A DNA stretch of 64,000 nt from an uncultured Lachnospiraceae bacterium (GCA_910587635.1 CAJUNB010000038.1:1-64000); one strand, 5' to 3'. Shown: positions 44,531 to 53,551, numbered from the stretch's first letter. The notes: generated from the sequence alone by a model not told the origin. A program made the numbers and translations.

Positions 44531-45621
44531 TGGGTACCTATATTGTATTGATAATTATGACAGTTATCATAGCGGCTTTTGTGAAAAAGCAGGAAAATGG
44601 CGCAGGTGTCTGTATTTTAACGAGACAGCAGGCGTGTAATTACGTCTGTTTTCTGGCGATTTTTCTGTTGCTCTTTGGCGTATCGGCCTGCCGGTATCAG
44701 GTGGGAAATGATTACAGCCGGTATGAAGAGTTCTTTCATCTGATTCCTCTGGGAGAAGTGGTTCCGACAGAGTTTGGGTTCAATGCGGTTGTGCTGGCAA
44801 TGCAGTTTCTGTTTGGCCGGGATACGAAGCTTTCTATTTTTGCACTGTTTGCCTTTGTGACAGTCTGTTTTATGATGAAGGCCGTATATGATCAAAGTGA
44901 GGACTTTCTGTTCTCATTTTTCTTATTTATGACTTTGAGCTATTATTTCCAAAGTCTGAATACAGTACGCTATTATCTGGCCTGGGCAGTGGCTGTATTT
45001 TCCATGAAATATATGCTGAAACAGCAATATGCCAAATTTATATTGCTGATTGCAGTGACAGCCAGCATTCATAAATCGGTGCTGCTTGTGATTCCTGTCT
45101 ATTTTCTGGCACATCTGAACTGGAAACGATGGCAACTGATTGCGCTGGCAGTATTGGCTTCCAGTGGCCTTCTGCTTCAGGATCTTTATTTGAAGATTAT
45201 TATGAAATTGTATCCCAGTTATGAAAATACGGCTTACCTGGACGGCGGCACTTCCTTTATCAATATCGTGCGAATCATTGGTGTATTTCTATTGTCTCTG
45301 CTGTATTATCACATCGCGGTTGCAGACAATAAACAGAACCGGTTTTATTTTCATTTGAATATTTTTGCGCTTCTTTTATATACATGCGGGTCTTTTATAC
45401 CGGAAATATCGAGAATCGGCTACTATATGACGGCCGGGCATATTTTTCTCCTGCCGTCTCTGCTGAATCGAATCCCGGATGAGAGACAGAAAAAATTCTG
45501 GAAGGCGGCAGTGATTGGAGCGGCCCTTCTCTACTTTGGGATTTTCCTGATCAAAGCCCAGGATTTGCTTGTGCGTATTGTGCCCTATCATACATGGATA
45601 TTTCCGGGCGAGATCGGGTAG
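44530..45621 (+). CDS. EpsG-like polysaccharide polymerase
   Basis: Polytopic protein of 363 residues with about ten membrane helices and the motif RYQVGNDYSRYEEFF near 55-69, characteristic of the EpsG family of Wzy-type polymerases. It would join lipid-linked repeat units outside the membrane. The ATG overlaps the preceding TGA by one base. A 308-bp self-complementary gap follows before the next glycosyltransferase gene. Confidence 0.85.
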   Translation: MGTYIVLIIMTVIIAAFVKKQENGAGVCILTRQQACNYVCFLAIFLLLFGVSACRYQVGNDYSRYEEFFHLIPLGEVVPTEFGFNAVVLAMQFLFGRDTKLSIFALFAFVTVCFMMKAVYDQSEDFLFSFFLFMTLSYYFQSLNTVRYYLAWAVAVFSMKYMLKQQYAKFILLIAVTASIHKSVLLVIPVYFLAHLNWKRWQLIALAVLASSGLLLQDLYLKIIMKLYPSYENTAYLDGGTSFINIVRIIGVFLLSLLYYHIAVADNKQNRFYFHLNIFALLLYTCGSFIPEISRIGYYMTAGHIFLLPSLLNRIPDERQKKFWKAAVIGAALLYFGIFLIKAQDLLVRIVPYHTWIFPGEIG

Positions 45622-45625
45622 CGGG

Positions 45626-45902
45626 AGATTGAAACAGTCAGTATTTTGCATTTGGCAACGATTTGCAGTTGTCATTTGCTGACTGTGACATACGGAGGAT
45701 ATTAGAATTTCTTAATGTTCTGTCAAAGACAGCAATTTTTGGACATGGATGTCTGAAAAAGGCTGATTTGAGCCCGGATGGCGAATATCAGCCGGTTGCG
45801 TGCCTGCAGTAAATGGAATCCAGCTATGCTGGAAAATGACCTTATCGCTTTGGCAGCCTACGCCAGAACATTTAGAAATTCTTATAGTGACTGTTCCAAT
45901 CT
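45626..45902 (+). other. highly self-complementary intergenic region, possible structured RNA
   Basis: The gap has no gene but many pairings. AGATTGAAACAGTCAGTA (45626-45643) is complementary to 45885-45902 at 16 of 18. AGAATTTCTTAATGTTCT (45704-45721) is complementary to 45865-45882 at 17 of 18. Local hairpins include CAGTCAG/CTGACTG (45635-45685), CTGTC-AAA-GACAG, GGCTGAT/ATCAGCC and TCCAGC-TAT-GCTGGA. CAGTCAG can pair locally or with the distal arm, so two alternative folds exist. Confidence 0.55.
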
Positions 45903-45929
45903 TAAGCAGCCAGAAAGGGAGTTATCAGA

Positions 45930-46733
45930 ATGAAAAAAATCACCTTCAGTATTATAGTAGTCTGCCTGAATGCAGGACAGGAATTGCTGCGGACTGTGGA
46001 CAGTATCCTGGGACAGACGTATCCTCATTTTGAGATCATCGTAAAGGACGGGATGTCCTCGGACGGTTTTGTGGAAAAGCTGCCCGGCGATGAACGGATA
46101 CGTGTAGTCAGACAGAAAGATAAAGGCATCTATGACGCCATGAATCAGGCAATCCCGCTGGTGAGTGGGGACTATGTGCTGTTTCTGAACTGCGGTGATT
46201 ATTTTTATAATGAAAAGGTACTGGAAAAAACAGGTGCATGGATCAGTACGGATCAGTCATCCGGGGAAATCTATTATGGGGATATCTATAATCGCAGTGT
46301 GGAAACGAGGATTGTTTCCAATCCCTGTATCAATGCCTTTGCCTGCTATCGGAATGTTCCCTGCCATCAGGCCTGCTTTTATGGGGCGGAGCTGATGAGG
46401 CGGAGAAATTATCATACGAAGTACCGGGTGCGGGCGGACTACGATCATTTTCTAGGGTGCTATTTTCAGGAAAAGATACGTCCCGTTTCCATGCAGATCA
46501 TTGTGGCGTCCTATGAGGGAGGCGGCTATTCTGAAACAAAGGAAAACGAAAGACGGTCTGCGAAGGAGCATGAGGAAATCGTAAAGAAGTATATGAGCAG
46601 AGGGCAGATCAGGAAGTTTAAGCTGCTCCTGGCCCTGTCTCTGGCGCCCCTTCGGACGAAGATAGCAGAGAGCAAAAAACTTTCCGGTATGTATCAGAAA
46701 ATAAAGGCCGTGATTTATCGGAGAAAAGGATAG
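45930..46733 (+). CDS. family 2 glycosyltransferase, WcaE-like
   Basis: 267-residue GT2 enzyme. It begins FSIIVVCLNAGQELLRTVDS near 5, with VKDGMSSDG near 38 in place of the common VDDGS, and the metal site LFLNCGDYF near 87-95. The VKDGxSxDG form is typical of the WcaE/PglI-like subgroup. A basic C-terminus (KIKAVIYRRKG) may touch the membrane. The ATG follows AAAGGGAGTTATCAGA. It opens the second half of the polysaccharide operon after the self-complementary gap. Confidence 0.88.
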   Translation: MKKITFSIIVVCLNAGQELLRTVDSILGQTYPHFEIIVKDGMSSDGFVEKLPGDERIRVVRQKDKGIYDAMNQAIPLVSGDYVLFLNCGDYFYNEKVLEKTGAWISTDQSSGEIYYGDIYNRSVETRIVSNPCINAFACYRNVPCHQACFYGAELMRRRNYHTKYRVRADYDHFLGCYFQEKIRPVSMQIIVASYEGGGYSETKENERRSAKEHEEIVKKYMSRGQIRKFKLLLALSLAPLRTKIAESKKLSGMYQKIKAVIYRRKG

Positions 46734-46739
46734 CGGAAC

Positions 46740-48014
46740 ATGAGAATACTTTGGCTCTGTAATATAATGCTGCCGGTGATCGCAGAAAGTCTGGGGCTTC
46801 CCTGCAGCAATAAGGAAGGATGGCTCTCCGGCCTGGCGGCGGCCTTTTCAAAAGGAGATCAGGAAGATGTGATGCTGGGGGTCTGTTTTCCGGTATCGGG
46901 GCAGTGCTGTGAGGGAGAAACGGATGGGCTTGTCTGGTATGGATTTCCCGAGGATACAGCACATCCCGAGCGCTATGATGCTTTGGTAGAAACGTATCTG
47001 AAAAAGATATTAGATAAGTTCAAACCGGATATCGTTCACTGTTTCGGTACGGAATATCCGCATACACTGGCCATGACGAGAGCGTTTCACCGGCCAGAGA
47101 GGACACTCATCGGCATCCAGGGGCTGTGCTTTGTCTATGCGGGTTATTATATGGCGGATCTGCCGGATTCCATTCAGAACAGAAAAACGTTCCGGGATAT
47201 GGTAAAAAAGGACGATCTGTGCAGGCAGCAGCAAAAATACCGGATGCGGGGAGAATATGAGAAAGAGGCGCTGCGAAATACCGCTCATGTGACGGGGCGG
47301 ACCGGCTGGGACAGAAGGTGGACAAAGGAGATCAATCCCAGGGCGGCCTATCATTTCCTGAATGAGACACTGAGGGACAGCTTCTATGGGCCGATCTGGA
47401 AACCGGAGCATTGTGAGCGCTACAGCATTTTCGTAAGTCAGGGGAATTATCCGATCAAGGGACTGCACTATCTGATGGAGGCCCTGCCGGAAATCAGGAA
47501 AAAATATTCTCAGGTCCATGTCTATGTGGCGGGGGATGAAATCACCCGTTTTTCCACATGGAAGGAAAAGATCAAAATATCCAATTATGGGAAATATATA
47601 AGGGAGCTGATAAAGAGGCTGAGACTGGAAGATGCCGTCACTTTTCTGGGCAGGCTGGATGAGAGACAGATGCTGGAACGGTATTTGCGAAGCCATGTCT
47701 TCGTCTCCCCTTCCGCCATCGAGAATTCTCCAAATTCCGTAGGAGAGGCTATGCTGTTGGGCATGCCGGTGGTCAGCTCTGCTGTGGGAGGCGTCCGGGA
47801 TATGCTTGTCTGTGGAAAAGAAGGCTTTCTATATGAGACGAATGATACGGCGGCTCTTGCCGGGCATATTTGTCATATCTTTGACCGGGCAAATGAAAAA
47901 GAAGTGAACGCTATGGGAAGAGCTGCCCGGGAACATGCTTTCAGGACCCACGACGGCGTGACAAACAGAGAACGTTTGAGAGAGATTTATCATGAAATTT
48001 ACCTTTGTGTCTAA
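46740..48014 (+). CDS. family 4 glycosyltransferase
   Basis: 424-residue GT-B enzyme of family 4. The N-terminal domain starts MRILWLCNIMLPVIA. The C-terminal donor domain has SQGNYPIKGLHYLMEALPEI near 235-254 and the E-x7-E region SAIENSPNSVGEAMLLGMPV near 325-344. It retains the donor sugar configuration. It starts 6 bp after the previous gene and overlaps the next by 23 bases, indicating tight translational coupling. The particular sugar cannot be deduced. Confidence 0.9.
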   Translation: MRILWLCNIMLPVIAESLGLPCSNKEGWLSGLAAAFSKGDQEDVMLGVCFPVSGQCCEGETDGLVWYGFPEDTAHPERYDALVETYLKKILDKFKPDIVHCFGTEYPHTLAMTRAFHRPERTLIGIQGLCFVYAGYYMADLPDSIQNRKTFRDMVKKDDLCRQQQKYRMRGEYEKEALRNTAHVTGRTGWDRRWTKEINPRAAYHFLNETLRDSFYGPIWKPEHCERYSIFVSQGNYPIKGLHYLMEALPEIRKKYSQVHVYVAGDEITRFSTWKEKIKISNYGKYIRELIKRLRLEDAVTFLGRLDERQMLERYLRSHVFVSPSAIENSPNSVGEAMLLGMPVVSSAVGGVRDMLVCGKEGFLYETNDTAALAGHICHIFDRANEKEVNAMGRAAREHAFRTHDGVTNRERLREIYHEIYLCV

Positions 48015-49185
48015 CTATATCAATCATCATCAGATACCGGTTTCCACACTTTTATACGAAAAGCTGGGCGAAGAATACCATTTCATCCAGACAGAGCGGA
48101 TGGAGCAGGAACGGGTGGAAATGGGATGGAATGCGGATGGAAAAAGCCTTCCCTGGCTTCTTTGCTATTACGAAGAACCGGGACGGTGCAGAGAGCTCAT
48201 CCTGGAAAGCGATATCGTAGTGTTCGGTGGTGTGGAGGATGAGAGTTATATTATAGAACGACTGCAGTCGGGCAAATGTGTGATTCGTTACAGTGAGCGG
48301 CTGTATCGGGAAGGACAGTGGAAAGCCATATCGCCGAGAGGACTGCGGAAAAAATATCAGGATCATACGAAGTACCGGAAAAAAGATGTGTGGCTGCTCT
48401 GTTCCGGCGCATATGTGGCGTCGGATTTTCACATTGTGCGGGCCTATCCGGGAAAGATGTTTAAGTGGGGGTATTTTACGGAGACGAAAAGGTATGATAT
48501 TGACAGCCTGTTGGCAGGGAAGCCGGGGATGTCAGGGAAGCCGGTGGAAATTTTGTTTGCAGGCAGATTTTTGCCGCTGAAGCATCCTGAATATGGGCTG
48601 CTGCTGGCACAGCGGTTTCTGGAGAAAAAAATACCCTTTCATCTGACAATGGTAGGGGGCGGTGAGCTGGAGGAAAAGCTGAAGAAGGATGCGGCCCGGT
48701 GGGGGCTGGAAGAGTATGTGACCTTTACCGGTTATCAGAAGCCACAGGAAGTTCGGGCTTATATGGAGCGGGCAGATATTTTTCTGATGACAAGTAACTA
48801 TCTGGAGGGCTGGGGGGCCGTTATCAATGAGGCCATGAACAGCGGCTGCAGTGTCATCGCAGATGCAAAGATCGGTGCGGTCCCCTTTTTGCTGGAGCAT
48901 GAAAAGAGCGGGATGGTATATCGGGACGGCAGTCTGGAAGAATTCCTGGAATACGGGGAACGTCTTGCGCAAGACAGACAGCTGCGGGAGCGGCTTGGAA
49001 AGAATGCATATGATACGATTATCAGATACTGGAATCCGCAGTTTGCGGCGGAAAGCCTGTTAAGATTCGCGGAAGGCATTATGGAAGGTCGTCAGGCCGT
49101 CAATGAGAGCGGTCCGCTCAGCAGGGCTCTTGTTATTTCTCCCCGGAAAGGGTATGCTTACACAAGGAGAAACACAGTCATATGA
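47992..49185 (+). CDS. family 4 glycosyltransferase
   Basis: 397-residue GT-B protein. The N-terminal domain includes SNYINHHQIPV near 6-16. The donor half has LFAGRFLPLKHPEYGLLLAQ near 180-199 and TSNYLEGWGAVINEAMNSGC near 264-283. The C-terminal end is basic. It overlaps the upstream gene by 23 bases and the downstream one by four (ATGA). The acceptor and sugar are unknown. Confidence 0.88.
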   Translation: MKFTFVSNYINHHQIPVSTLLYEKLGEEYHFIQTERMEQERVEMGWNADGKSLPWLLCYYEEPGRCRELILESDIVVFGGVEDESYIIERLQSGKCVIRYSERLYREGQWKAISPRGLRKKYQDHTKYRKKDVWLLCSGAYVASDFHIVRAYPGKMFKWGYFTETKRYDIDSLLAGKPGMSGKPVEILFAGRFLPLKHPEYGLLLAQRFLEKKIPFHLTMVGGGELEEKLKKDAARWGLEEYVTFTGYQKPQEVRAYMERADIFLMTSNYLEGWGAVINEAMNSGCSVIADAKIGAVPFLLEHEKSGMVYRDGSLEEFLEYGERLAQDRQLRERLGKNAYDTIIRYWNPQFAAESLLRFAEGIMEGRQAVNESGPLSRALVISPRKGYAYTRRNTVI

Positions 49186-50249
49186 AGAAACGGATTTATG
49201 TGTGCCATACTTTTTATAATGTGTATGTCACATTGTTAAAGGAATGGAACCTCACCGGGGAAGATCGGGGGGAAGCGGATATTGCCCTCAGTACCATATC
49301 CACGGATTTTTCCGGCCTGAAGGAACGGTTGGAAAAATCGGGAGTTTTTGAGAAGGTATTTACACTGGAAGAGAAAAAGGACAGCGCCTTTCCCGAGCTG
49401 GCAAAGTATAAAAAGTCTTACCATAATATCCTGCGGCACCTTCTGAATCGTATCCTGTATACAAAGAAGCTGGCGCGCCGGGAAGAACCTTATATGACAG
49501 TGGATTTTAAGCAGTACAGGGATGTTTATGTATACTGTGACAGCGATCCCATCGGGTATTATCTGAACTATAAACATATTTATTATCATGCCATGGAAGA
49601 CGGACTGGACTGCCTGAAATATCTGGATGGCGCCCACTATGACAACCGGGGGCATTTTCGGCTGAAAGCGCTTTTGTCTTCCTGGAATGTGATCTTTATT
49701 CAAAACGGTTATGGGAAATACTGCCTGGATATGGAAATCAATGACCTGTCCTGTCTGCGGCATACCTGTCCCAAATACAAAGTCGTACCGAGAAAACCGC
49801 TGGAACTTGCCTTAAACAGTGAACAGAAACGGATGATGCTAGACATCTTTATGGAAGATGCTGAGAGGTTTTTGCAGGAACTGGGGGAAAAAGCTTCCGG
49901 TGACTGTATTTTGTTTCTGACACAGCCTCATCCTCAGTCGGAAGAGGCGCGTCGGCAGATCTGTCATGATATTATAAGGGATTATTGCCAGGGGTATCAT
50001 GTAGTTATCAAGCCTCATCCGAGAGACCTGATAGACTATGAGAAACTGCGCCCGGACTGCACGGTGATCAAAGGGAAATTCCCGGTGGAAGTGCTGAATT
50101 TTATAGAGGGAGTCCGTTTCAAAAAAGTAATTTCCATAGCGACGACGGCTTTGGATACGATAGATTTTGCAGAGGAAAAGATCAATCTGGGGGATACGTT
50201 CTGGGATAAATACGAAGACCCGGAGAATCATAATTGGAGAAGCGTATGA
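49182..50249 (+). CDS. sialyltransferase-like glycosyltransferase (GT52-type)
   Basis: 355-residue protein with the two motifs shared by bacterial sialyltransferases: an acidic-acidic-Gly motif in YYHAMEDGLDCLKYLDGAHY near 126-145, and an HP motif in VVIKPHPRDLIDYEKL near 271-286, followed by SIATTAL near 320. The closest family seems to be GT52 (lipooligosaccharide sialyltransferases); the polysialyltransferase group is an alternative. Because a CMP-pseudaminic acid pathway lies 3-10 kb downstream, I infer that it transfers a nonulosonic acid. It overlaps both neighbours by four bases. Confidence 0.72.
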   Translation: MKKRIYVCHTFYNVYVTLLKEWNLTGEDRGEADIALSTISTDFSGLKERLEKSGVFEKVFTLEEKKDSAFPELAKYKKSYHNILRHLLNRILYTKKLARREEPYMTVDFKQYRDVYVYCDSDPIGYYLNYKHIYYHAMEDGLDCLKYLDGAHYDNRGHFRLKALLSSWNVIFIQNGYGKYCLDMEINDLSCLRHTCPKYKVVPRKPLELALNSEQKRMMLDIFMEDAERFLQELGEKASGDCILFLTQPHPQSEEARRQICHDIIRDYCQGYHVVIKPHPRDLIDYEKLRPDCTVIKGKFPVEVLNFIEGVRFKKVISIATTALDTIDFAEEKINLGDTFWDKYEDPENHNWRSV

Positions 50250-51979
50250 AAATTTATAAGAAACTCATGGCAATCATGAACGGAAAACAGAAAAGGATGA
50301 TGGGGCTCTTGCTCGTTATGATGGTGTTCGGCGCTTTTCTGGAAACGGCAAGTATTTCCCTGATCATACCGGTGATGACACTGGTGCTCAGTCCCGATGC
50401 GGTGGAGAAAAATGAACTTATGGCCGGGGTCTATCACGGACTGGGCATGTCGAGCCCTACCCAGTTCACAGTATTTGTGATGGGCGCTATGGTGGTTGCC
50501 TTTATCTGTAAAAACCTGTTTCTCTTTTTGCTGCAAAAGACGATGTACCGCTTTGTCTACAAAAATCAGTTTGAGACCCAGGAAAAGATGCTGCGCAGCT
50601 TTGTGAAACGGGATTATGAATTTTATCTGAATATAGAAACTTCCACGATTCAGAGAATTATTGCGGCGGATGTGGTCAACGCCTATCTGCTTATTTTATC
50701 GCTTCTGCAGATACTCTCCGAATGTACCGTCTTTTTCATGCTGGCCATCGCCCTGCTCGTAGTGGATTTCAAGATGACCCTTGTCATTGCCGGGCTGCTT
50801 GTAGTGACCCTTGTCGTGATCAAGGAAGTGATCAAGCCCATCATGCACAGTACAGGAAAGGAAAATCAGGACTATTCCAGCCTGATTTATCAATGGCTGT
50901 CCCAGACGGTAAGCGGGATAAAAGAGATCAAAATCCTCGGAAAGGAAGGCTATTTTATCCGGGAATATTCCGAGAGAGGAGCTCACTATGTGGCCGCTAT
51001 GGAGCGGCTGAATCTGTTCAGCAATGCGCCGAAGCTGCTGATCGAGACGGTCTGTATCGCGGGCATGGTGGCCTATATGCTTGTGGTGGTGCTCTCGGGC
51101 AGAAATCTGACGGAAATGATGCCTGCCCTGTCGGCCTTTGCCATGGCGGCAGTGCGCCTCATGCCTTCCGCCAGCCGTATCAATAATCAGCTGACCCAGC
51201 TGGCCTACTATGAACCGTTTTTTATGAATGTCAGCGACAATCTGCTGGAAGAGACAAGCGAGAAAAATACCGATATGTCCTATGCCCGGGAGAGTGAAAA
51301 GCTTCCGGTGGAAAAGGAAATTGTACTGGAAAATATTACCTATGCCTATCCCAATACAGAGAAACTTATTTTTGACCGTGCCGGAATGAAAATTCCCGTG
51401 GGAAGTTCGGTGGGTATCGTAGGAGGCTCGGGCTCCGGTAAAACGACGATCGTAGATATTCTTCTGGGGCTTTTAAAGGTGCGGGAAGGTAAGATCAGTG
51501 CGGACGGGGCAGACATTATGGAACATTACCGGGGATGGCTGAAAAATGTGGGCTATATTCCTCAGATGATTTTTCTGCTGGATGATGATATCCGCAAAAA
51601 TGTGGCCTTTGGTATCCCAGAAGAAGAGATCGATGAAAAGAAACTCTGGTATGCCCTCCGGGAGGCCCAGCTGGATGAATTTGTAAAGTCTCTGCCGGAA
51701 GGTGTGCATACAGGTATCGGAGAGAGGGGTATTCGTATATCCGGCGGGCAGAGACAGCGTATCGGCATCGCCAGAGCATTGTATCACGACCCGGAAGTGC
51801 TCATTCTGGATGAAGCTACCTCGGCTCTGGACAATGATACGGAGGCTGCCATCATGGATTCCATCAACCGGTTCCAGGGCAGAAAGACTCTTGTTATCAT
51901 TGCCCACAGATTGCAGACGATAGAGAAATGCGATATGGTCTACCGGGTGGAAAACGGAAAGATAAGCCGGGAGCGATAA
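50246..51979 (+). CDS. ABC transporter, PglK-like lipid-linked oligosaccharide flippase
   Basis: 577-residue half-transporter with five or six membrane helices (about 15-330) fused to an ATPase domain: Walker A GGSGSGKTT near 394, signature ISGGQRQRIGIARAL near 500, and Walker B VLILDEATSALD near 520. The architecture and operon position fit PglK/MsbA-type flippases that move lipid-linked glycans across the membrane. No Wzx is present in the operon. The start at ATGA overlaps the previous stop; a TTG four codons earlier is rejected. Confidence 0.9.
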   Translation: MKIYKKLMAIMNGKQKRMMGLLLVMMVFGAFLETASISLIIPVMTLVLSPDAVEKNELMAGVYHGLGMSSPTQFTVFVMGAMVVAFICKNLFLFLLQKTMYRFVYKNQFETQEKMLRSFVKRDYEFYLNIETSTIQRIIAADVVNAYLLILSLLQILSECTVFFMLAIALLVVDFKMTLVIAGLLVVTLVVIKEVIKPIMHSTGKENQDYSSLIYQWLSQTVSGIKEIKILGKEGYFIREYSERGAHYVAAMERLNLFSNAPKLLIETVCIAGMVAYMLVVVLSGRNLTEMMPALSAFAMAAVRLMPSASRINNQLTQLAYYEPFFMNVSDNLLEETSEKNTDMSYARESEKLPVEKEIVLENITYAYPNTEKLIFDRAGMKIPVGSSVGIVGGSGSGKTTIVDILLGLLKVREGKISADGADIMEHYRGWLKNVGYIPQMIFLLDDDIRKNVAFGIPEEEIDEKKLWYALREAQLDEFVKSLPEGVHTGIGERGIRISGGQRQRIGIARALYHDPEVLILDEATSALDNDTEAAIMDSINRFQGRKTLVIIAHRLQTIEKCDMVYRVENGKISRER

Positions 51980-52043
51980 AGATAACACATATGTCATACA
52001 GAGGATGCCAATTTATGATATGTATCGATAAAGGGAGTACCAT

Positions 52044-53063
52044 ATGAAGCTGAGTGTGATCGTGCCTTTTTATAATATGGAGGCAGAAGGAAAACTGAAA
52101 TACTGTATGGATTCCCTGCTCGGACAGACCTTAGAGGATATGGAAATACTGGCGGTGGACGATTGTTCCCGGGACGGCACCTTCGCTCTGTTGCAGCAGT
52201 ATGCCCGGAAGTATCCAGGAAAGGTCAGAGCCTTTCAGACACCGGAGAACAGAAAGCAGGGAGGAGCCAGGAATCTGGGGCTGGAAGAGGCCCGGGGAGA
52301 GTGGATCGGCTTTCTGGACGGAGACGACTGGGCGGCCCCGGATATGTATGAGAAGATGCTGCAAAAGGCACAGGAAACCGGGGCGGACGTGGTGGGCTGC
52401 GATCTCCATGAGACTTATGAACACAGTATGAAAATCGGCAAGATTGTCAATGCCAATACGATGGACCAGACCGGCAGGCTGGATCGGGAAAAATATAAAA
52501 AACTGATGCTGAATCCCTGCAGTATGGTGATTAAAATCTATCAAAAAGATGTGATAGACAAGTACCATCTTCGTTTCCCGGAAGGGATATTCTATGAGGA
52601 CAACTGCGCCGGGCCCATATGGATGCTCCACTTTACCCATTTTGAAAAAGTGGAAGAGCCGTTGTATTATTATTATCAGGATCCGGTATCCACAACCCAT
52701 TTTATCAACGAGGGAAAATGCCGGGACAGGATGAAGGCGGGGCAGATGCTGGTTGATCAGTGTCGGCACTATGGATTTTATGAGCCCTATTGGTCAGAGC
52801 TGGAATTTGCTTTTACAAAGCTGTATTATGTGAATACGCTGTTCACCTATGTGCTTCTGAGAAATGCCCGCATCAGTTTTCTGGAGGAATTGAAACAGGG
52901 TATTATAAAAGAGTTTCCTGATTTTCAGAAAAACTGCTATTTCGGGGAGACCTATGACCGGGAACAGAAAAAGCTCATAAGACTGCATATGAAATCCAGT
53001 AGACTGTTTTTGATTTATTACCGCCTGCTCACAGGCTATCGGAGGCTCCGGTATGGCGGATGA
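52044..53063 (+). CDS. family 2 glycosyltransferase
   Basis: 339-residue GT2 enzyme. LSVIVPFYNMEAEGKLKYC starts near residue 3, VDDCSRDGT near 39, and FLDGDDWAAPDMYEKM near 92 carries the metal site. The C-terminal 130 residues resemble the helical extension of capsular glycosyltransferases. AAAGGGAGTACCAT precedes the ATG. It is the last full gene of the polysaccharide operon, before the repeat array at 53275. Confidence 0.88.
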   Translation: MKLSVIVPFYNMEAEGKLKYCMDSLLGQTLEDMEILAVDDCSRDGTFALLQQYARKYPGKVRAFQTPENRKQGGARNLGLEEARGEWIGFLDGDDWAAPDMYEKMLQKAQETGADVVGCDLHETYEHSMKIGKIVNANTMDQTGRLDREKYKKLMLNPCSMVIKIYQKDVIDKYHLRFPEGIFYEDNCAGPIWMLHFTHFEKVEEPLYYYYQDPVSTTHFINEGKCRDRMKAGQMLVDQCRHYGFYEPYWSELEFAFTKLYYVNTLFTYVLLRNARISFLEELKQGIIKEFPDFQKNCYFGETYDREQKKLIRLHMKSSRLFLIYYRLLTGYRRLRYGG

Positions 53064-53181
53064 TATACAGAACCGGTATCAGACAGACAGCTTAGCCTGG
53101 TATGAGGCAAATGATACGCCGCTGCAGAGAAATGGGGTCATGGGATTTTACCGAATTTGGAAAAAGCTGTATAATATTTGA
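53053..53181 (+). CDS. possible 42-residue protein or gene remnant
   Basis: A short frame starts inside the last codons of the preceding glycosyltransferase gene (11-base overlap) and encodes 42 residues ending NGVMGFYRIWKKLYNI. The basic aromatic end looks like the tail of a glycosyltransferase, so this may be a remnant left by rearrangement at the repeat array. No ribosome-binding site of its own is clear, and I do not recognise a family. Confidence 0.3.
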   Translation: MADDIQNRYQTDSLAWYEANDTPLQRNGVMGFYRIWKKLYNI

Positions 53182-53243
53182 GAAAACAGCAATGCTATGG
53201 ATAGAATGAATGCTGGCAGAAAATGGACACAGCCTTCTGCCGT

Positions 53244-53272
53244 TTGCCTGTTCAGGAAAATTGTGGTAATAT
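53244..53272 (+). promoter_or_regulatory. possible promoter of the pseudaminic acid operon
   Basis: TTGCCT (53244-53249), a 17-bp spacer and TAATAT (53267-53272) with TGG before the -10. The repeat array starts three bases after the -10, so all three units would be in the 5' leader of pseB. The hexamers are moderate matches. Confidence 0.45.
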
Positions 53273-53274
53273 AT

Positions 53275-53518
53275 GACCTGAGGAGGGGCCCGCTTGCGGG
53301 AGGAGTCCTGAGGTCTCTGGAAGGCAGGCAGCAAGAAAGGAAACGACCTGAGGAGGGGCCCGCTTGCGGGAGGAGTCCTGAGGTCTCTGGAAGGCAGGCA
53401 GCAAGAAAGGAAACGACCTGAGGAGGGTCCATGACAGATTCGCCCGAATGGGCATCCATAATGTGCGGAGCACATTATAGGAGGAGTCCTGAGGTCCCTG
53501 GAAGGCAGGCAGCGAAAC
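53275..53518 (+). repeat. tandem 70-bp hairpin repeat array in the pseB leader
   Basis: Units 1 (53275-53344) and 2 (53345-53414) are identical. Unit 3 (53415-53518) keeps the ends but has a different interior that contains the 59-bp element (53438-53496) also found at 39569. In each unit GACCTGAGGA pairs with TCCTGAGGTC (9 of 10). Inside is CCCGC-TT-GCGGG in units 1-2, or GCCC/GGGC plus AATGTGC-GGA-GCACATT in unit 3. There are no unique spacers, so it is not a CRISPR. Confidence 0.8.
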
Positions 53519-53551
53519 AGATTACAATACCACCAGGAATGGGAGGAAGAA

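Noticed and set aside
45717..45758. 13-codon frame in the self-complementary gap
   Set aside because: The nearest GGAGG is too far upstream and the sequence is explained by hairpins.
53197..53421. 74-codon reading frame across the repeat array
   Set aside because: It exists only because the 70-bp repeats lack stops in that frame; composition is Arg/Gly/Glu-rich and there is no ribosome-binding site.
53275..53518. CRISPR array
   Set aside because: Units are contiguous, 70-104 bp, without unique spacers, and no cas gene is present.
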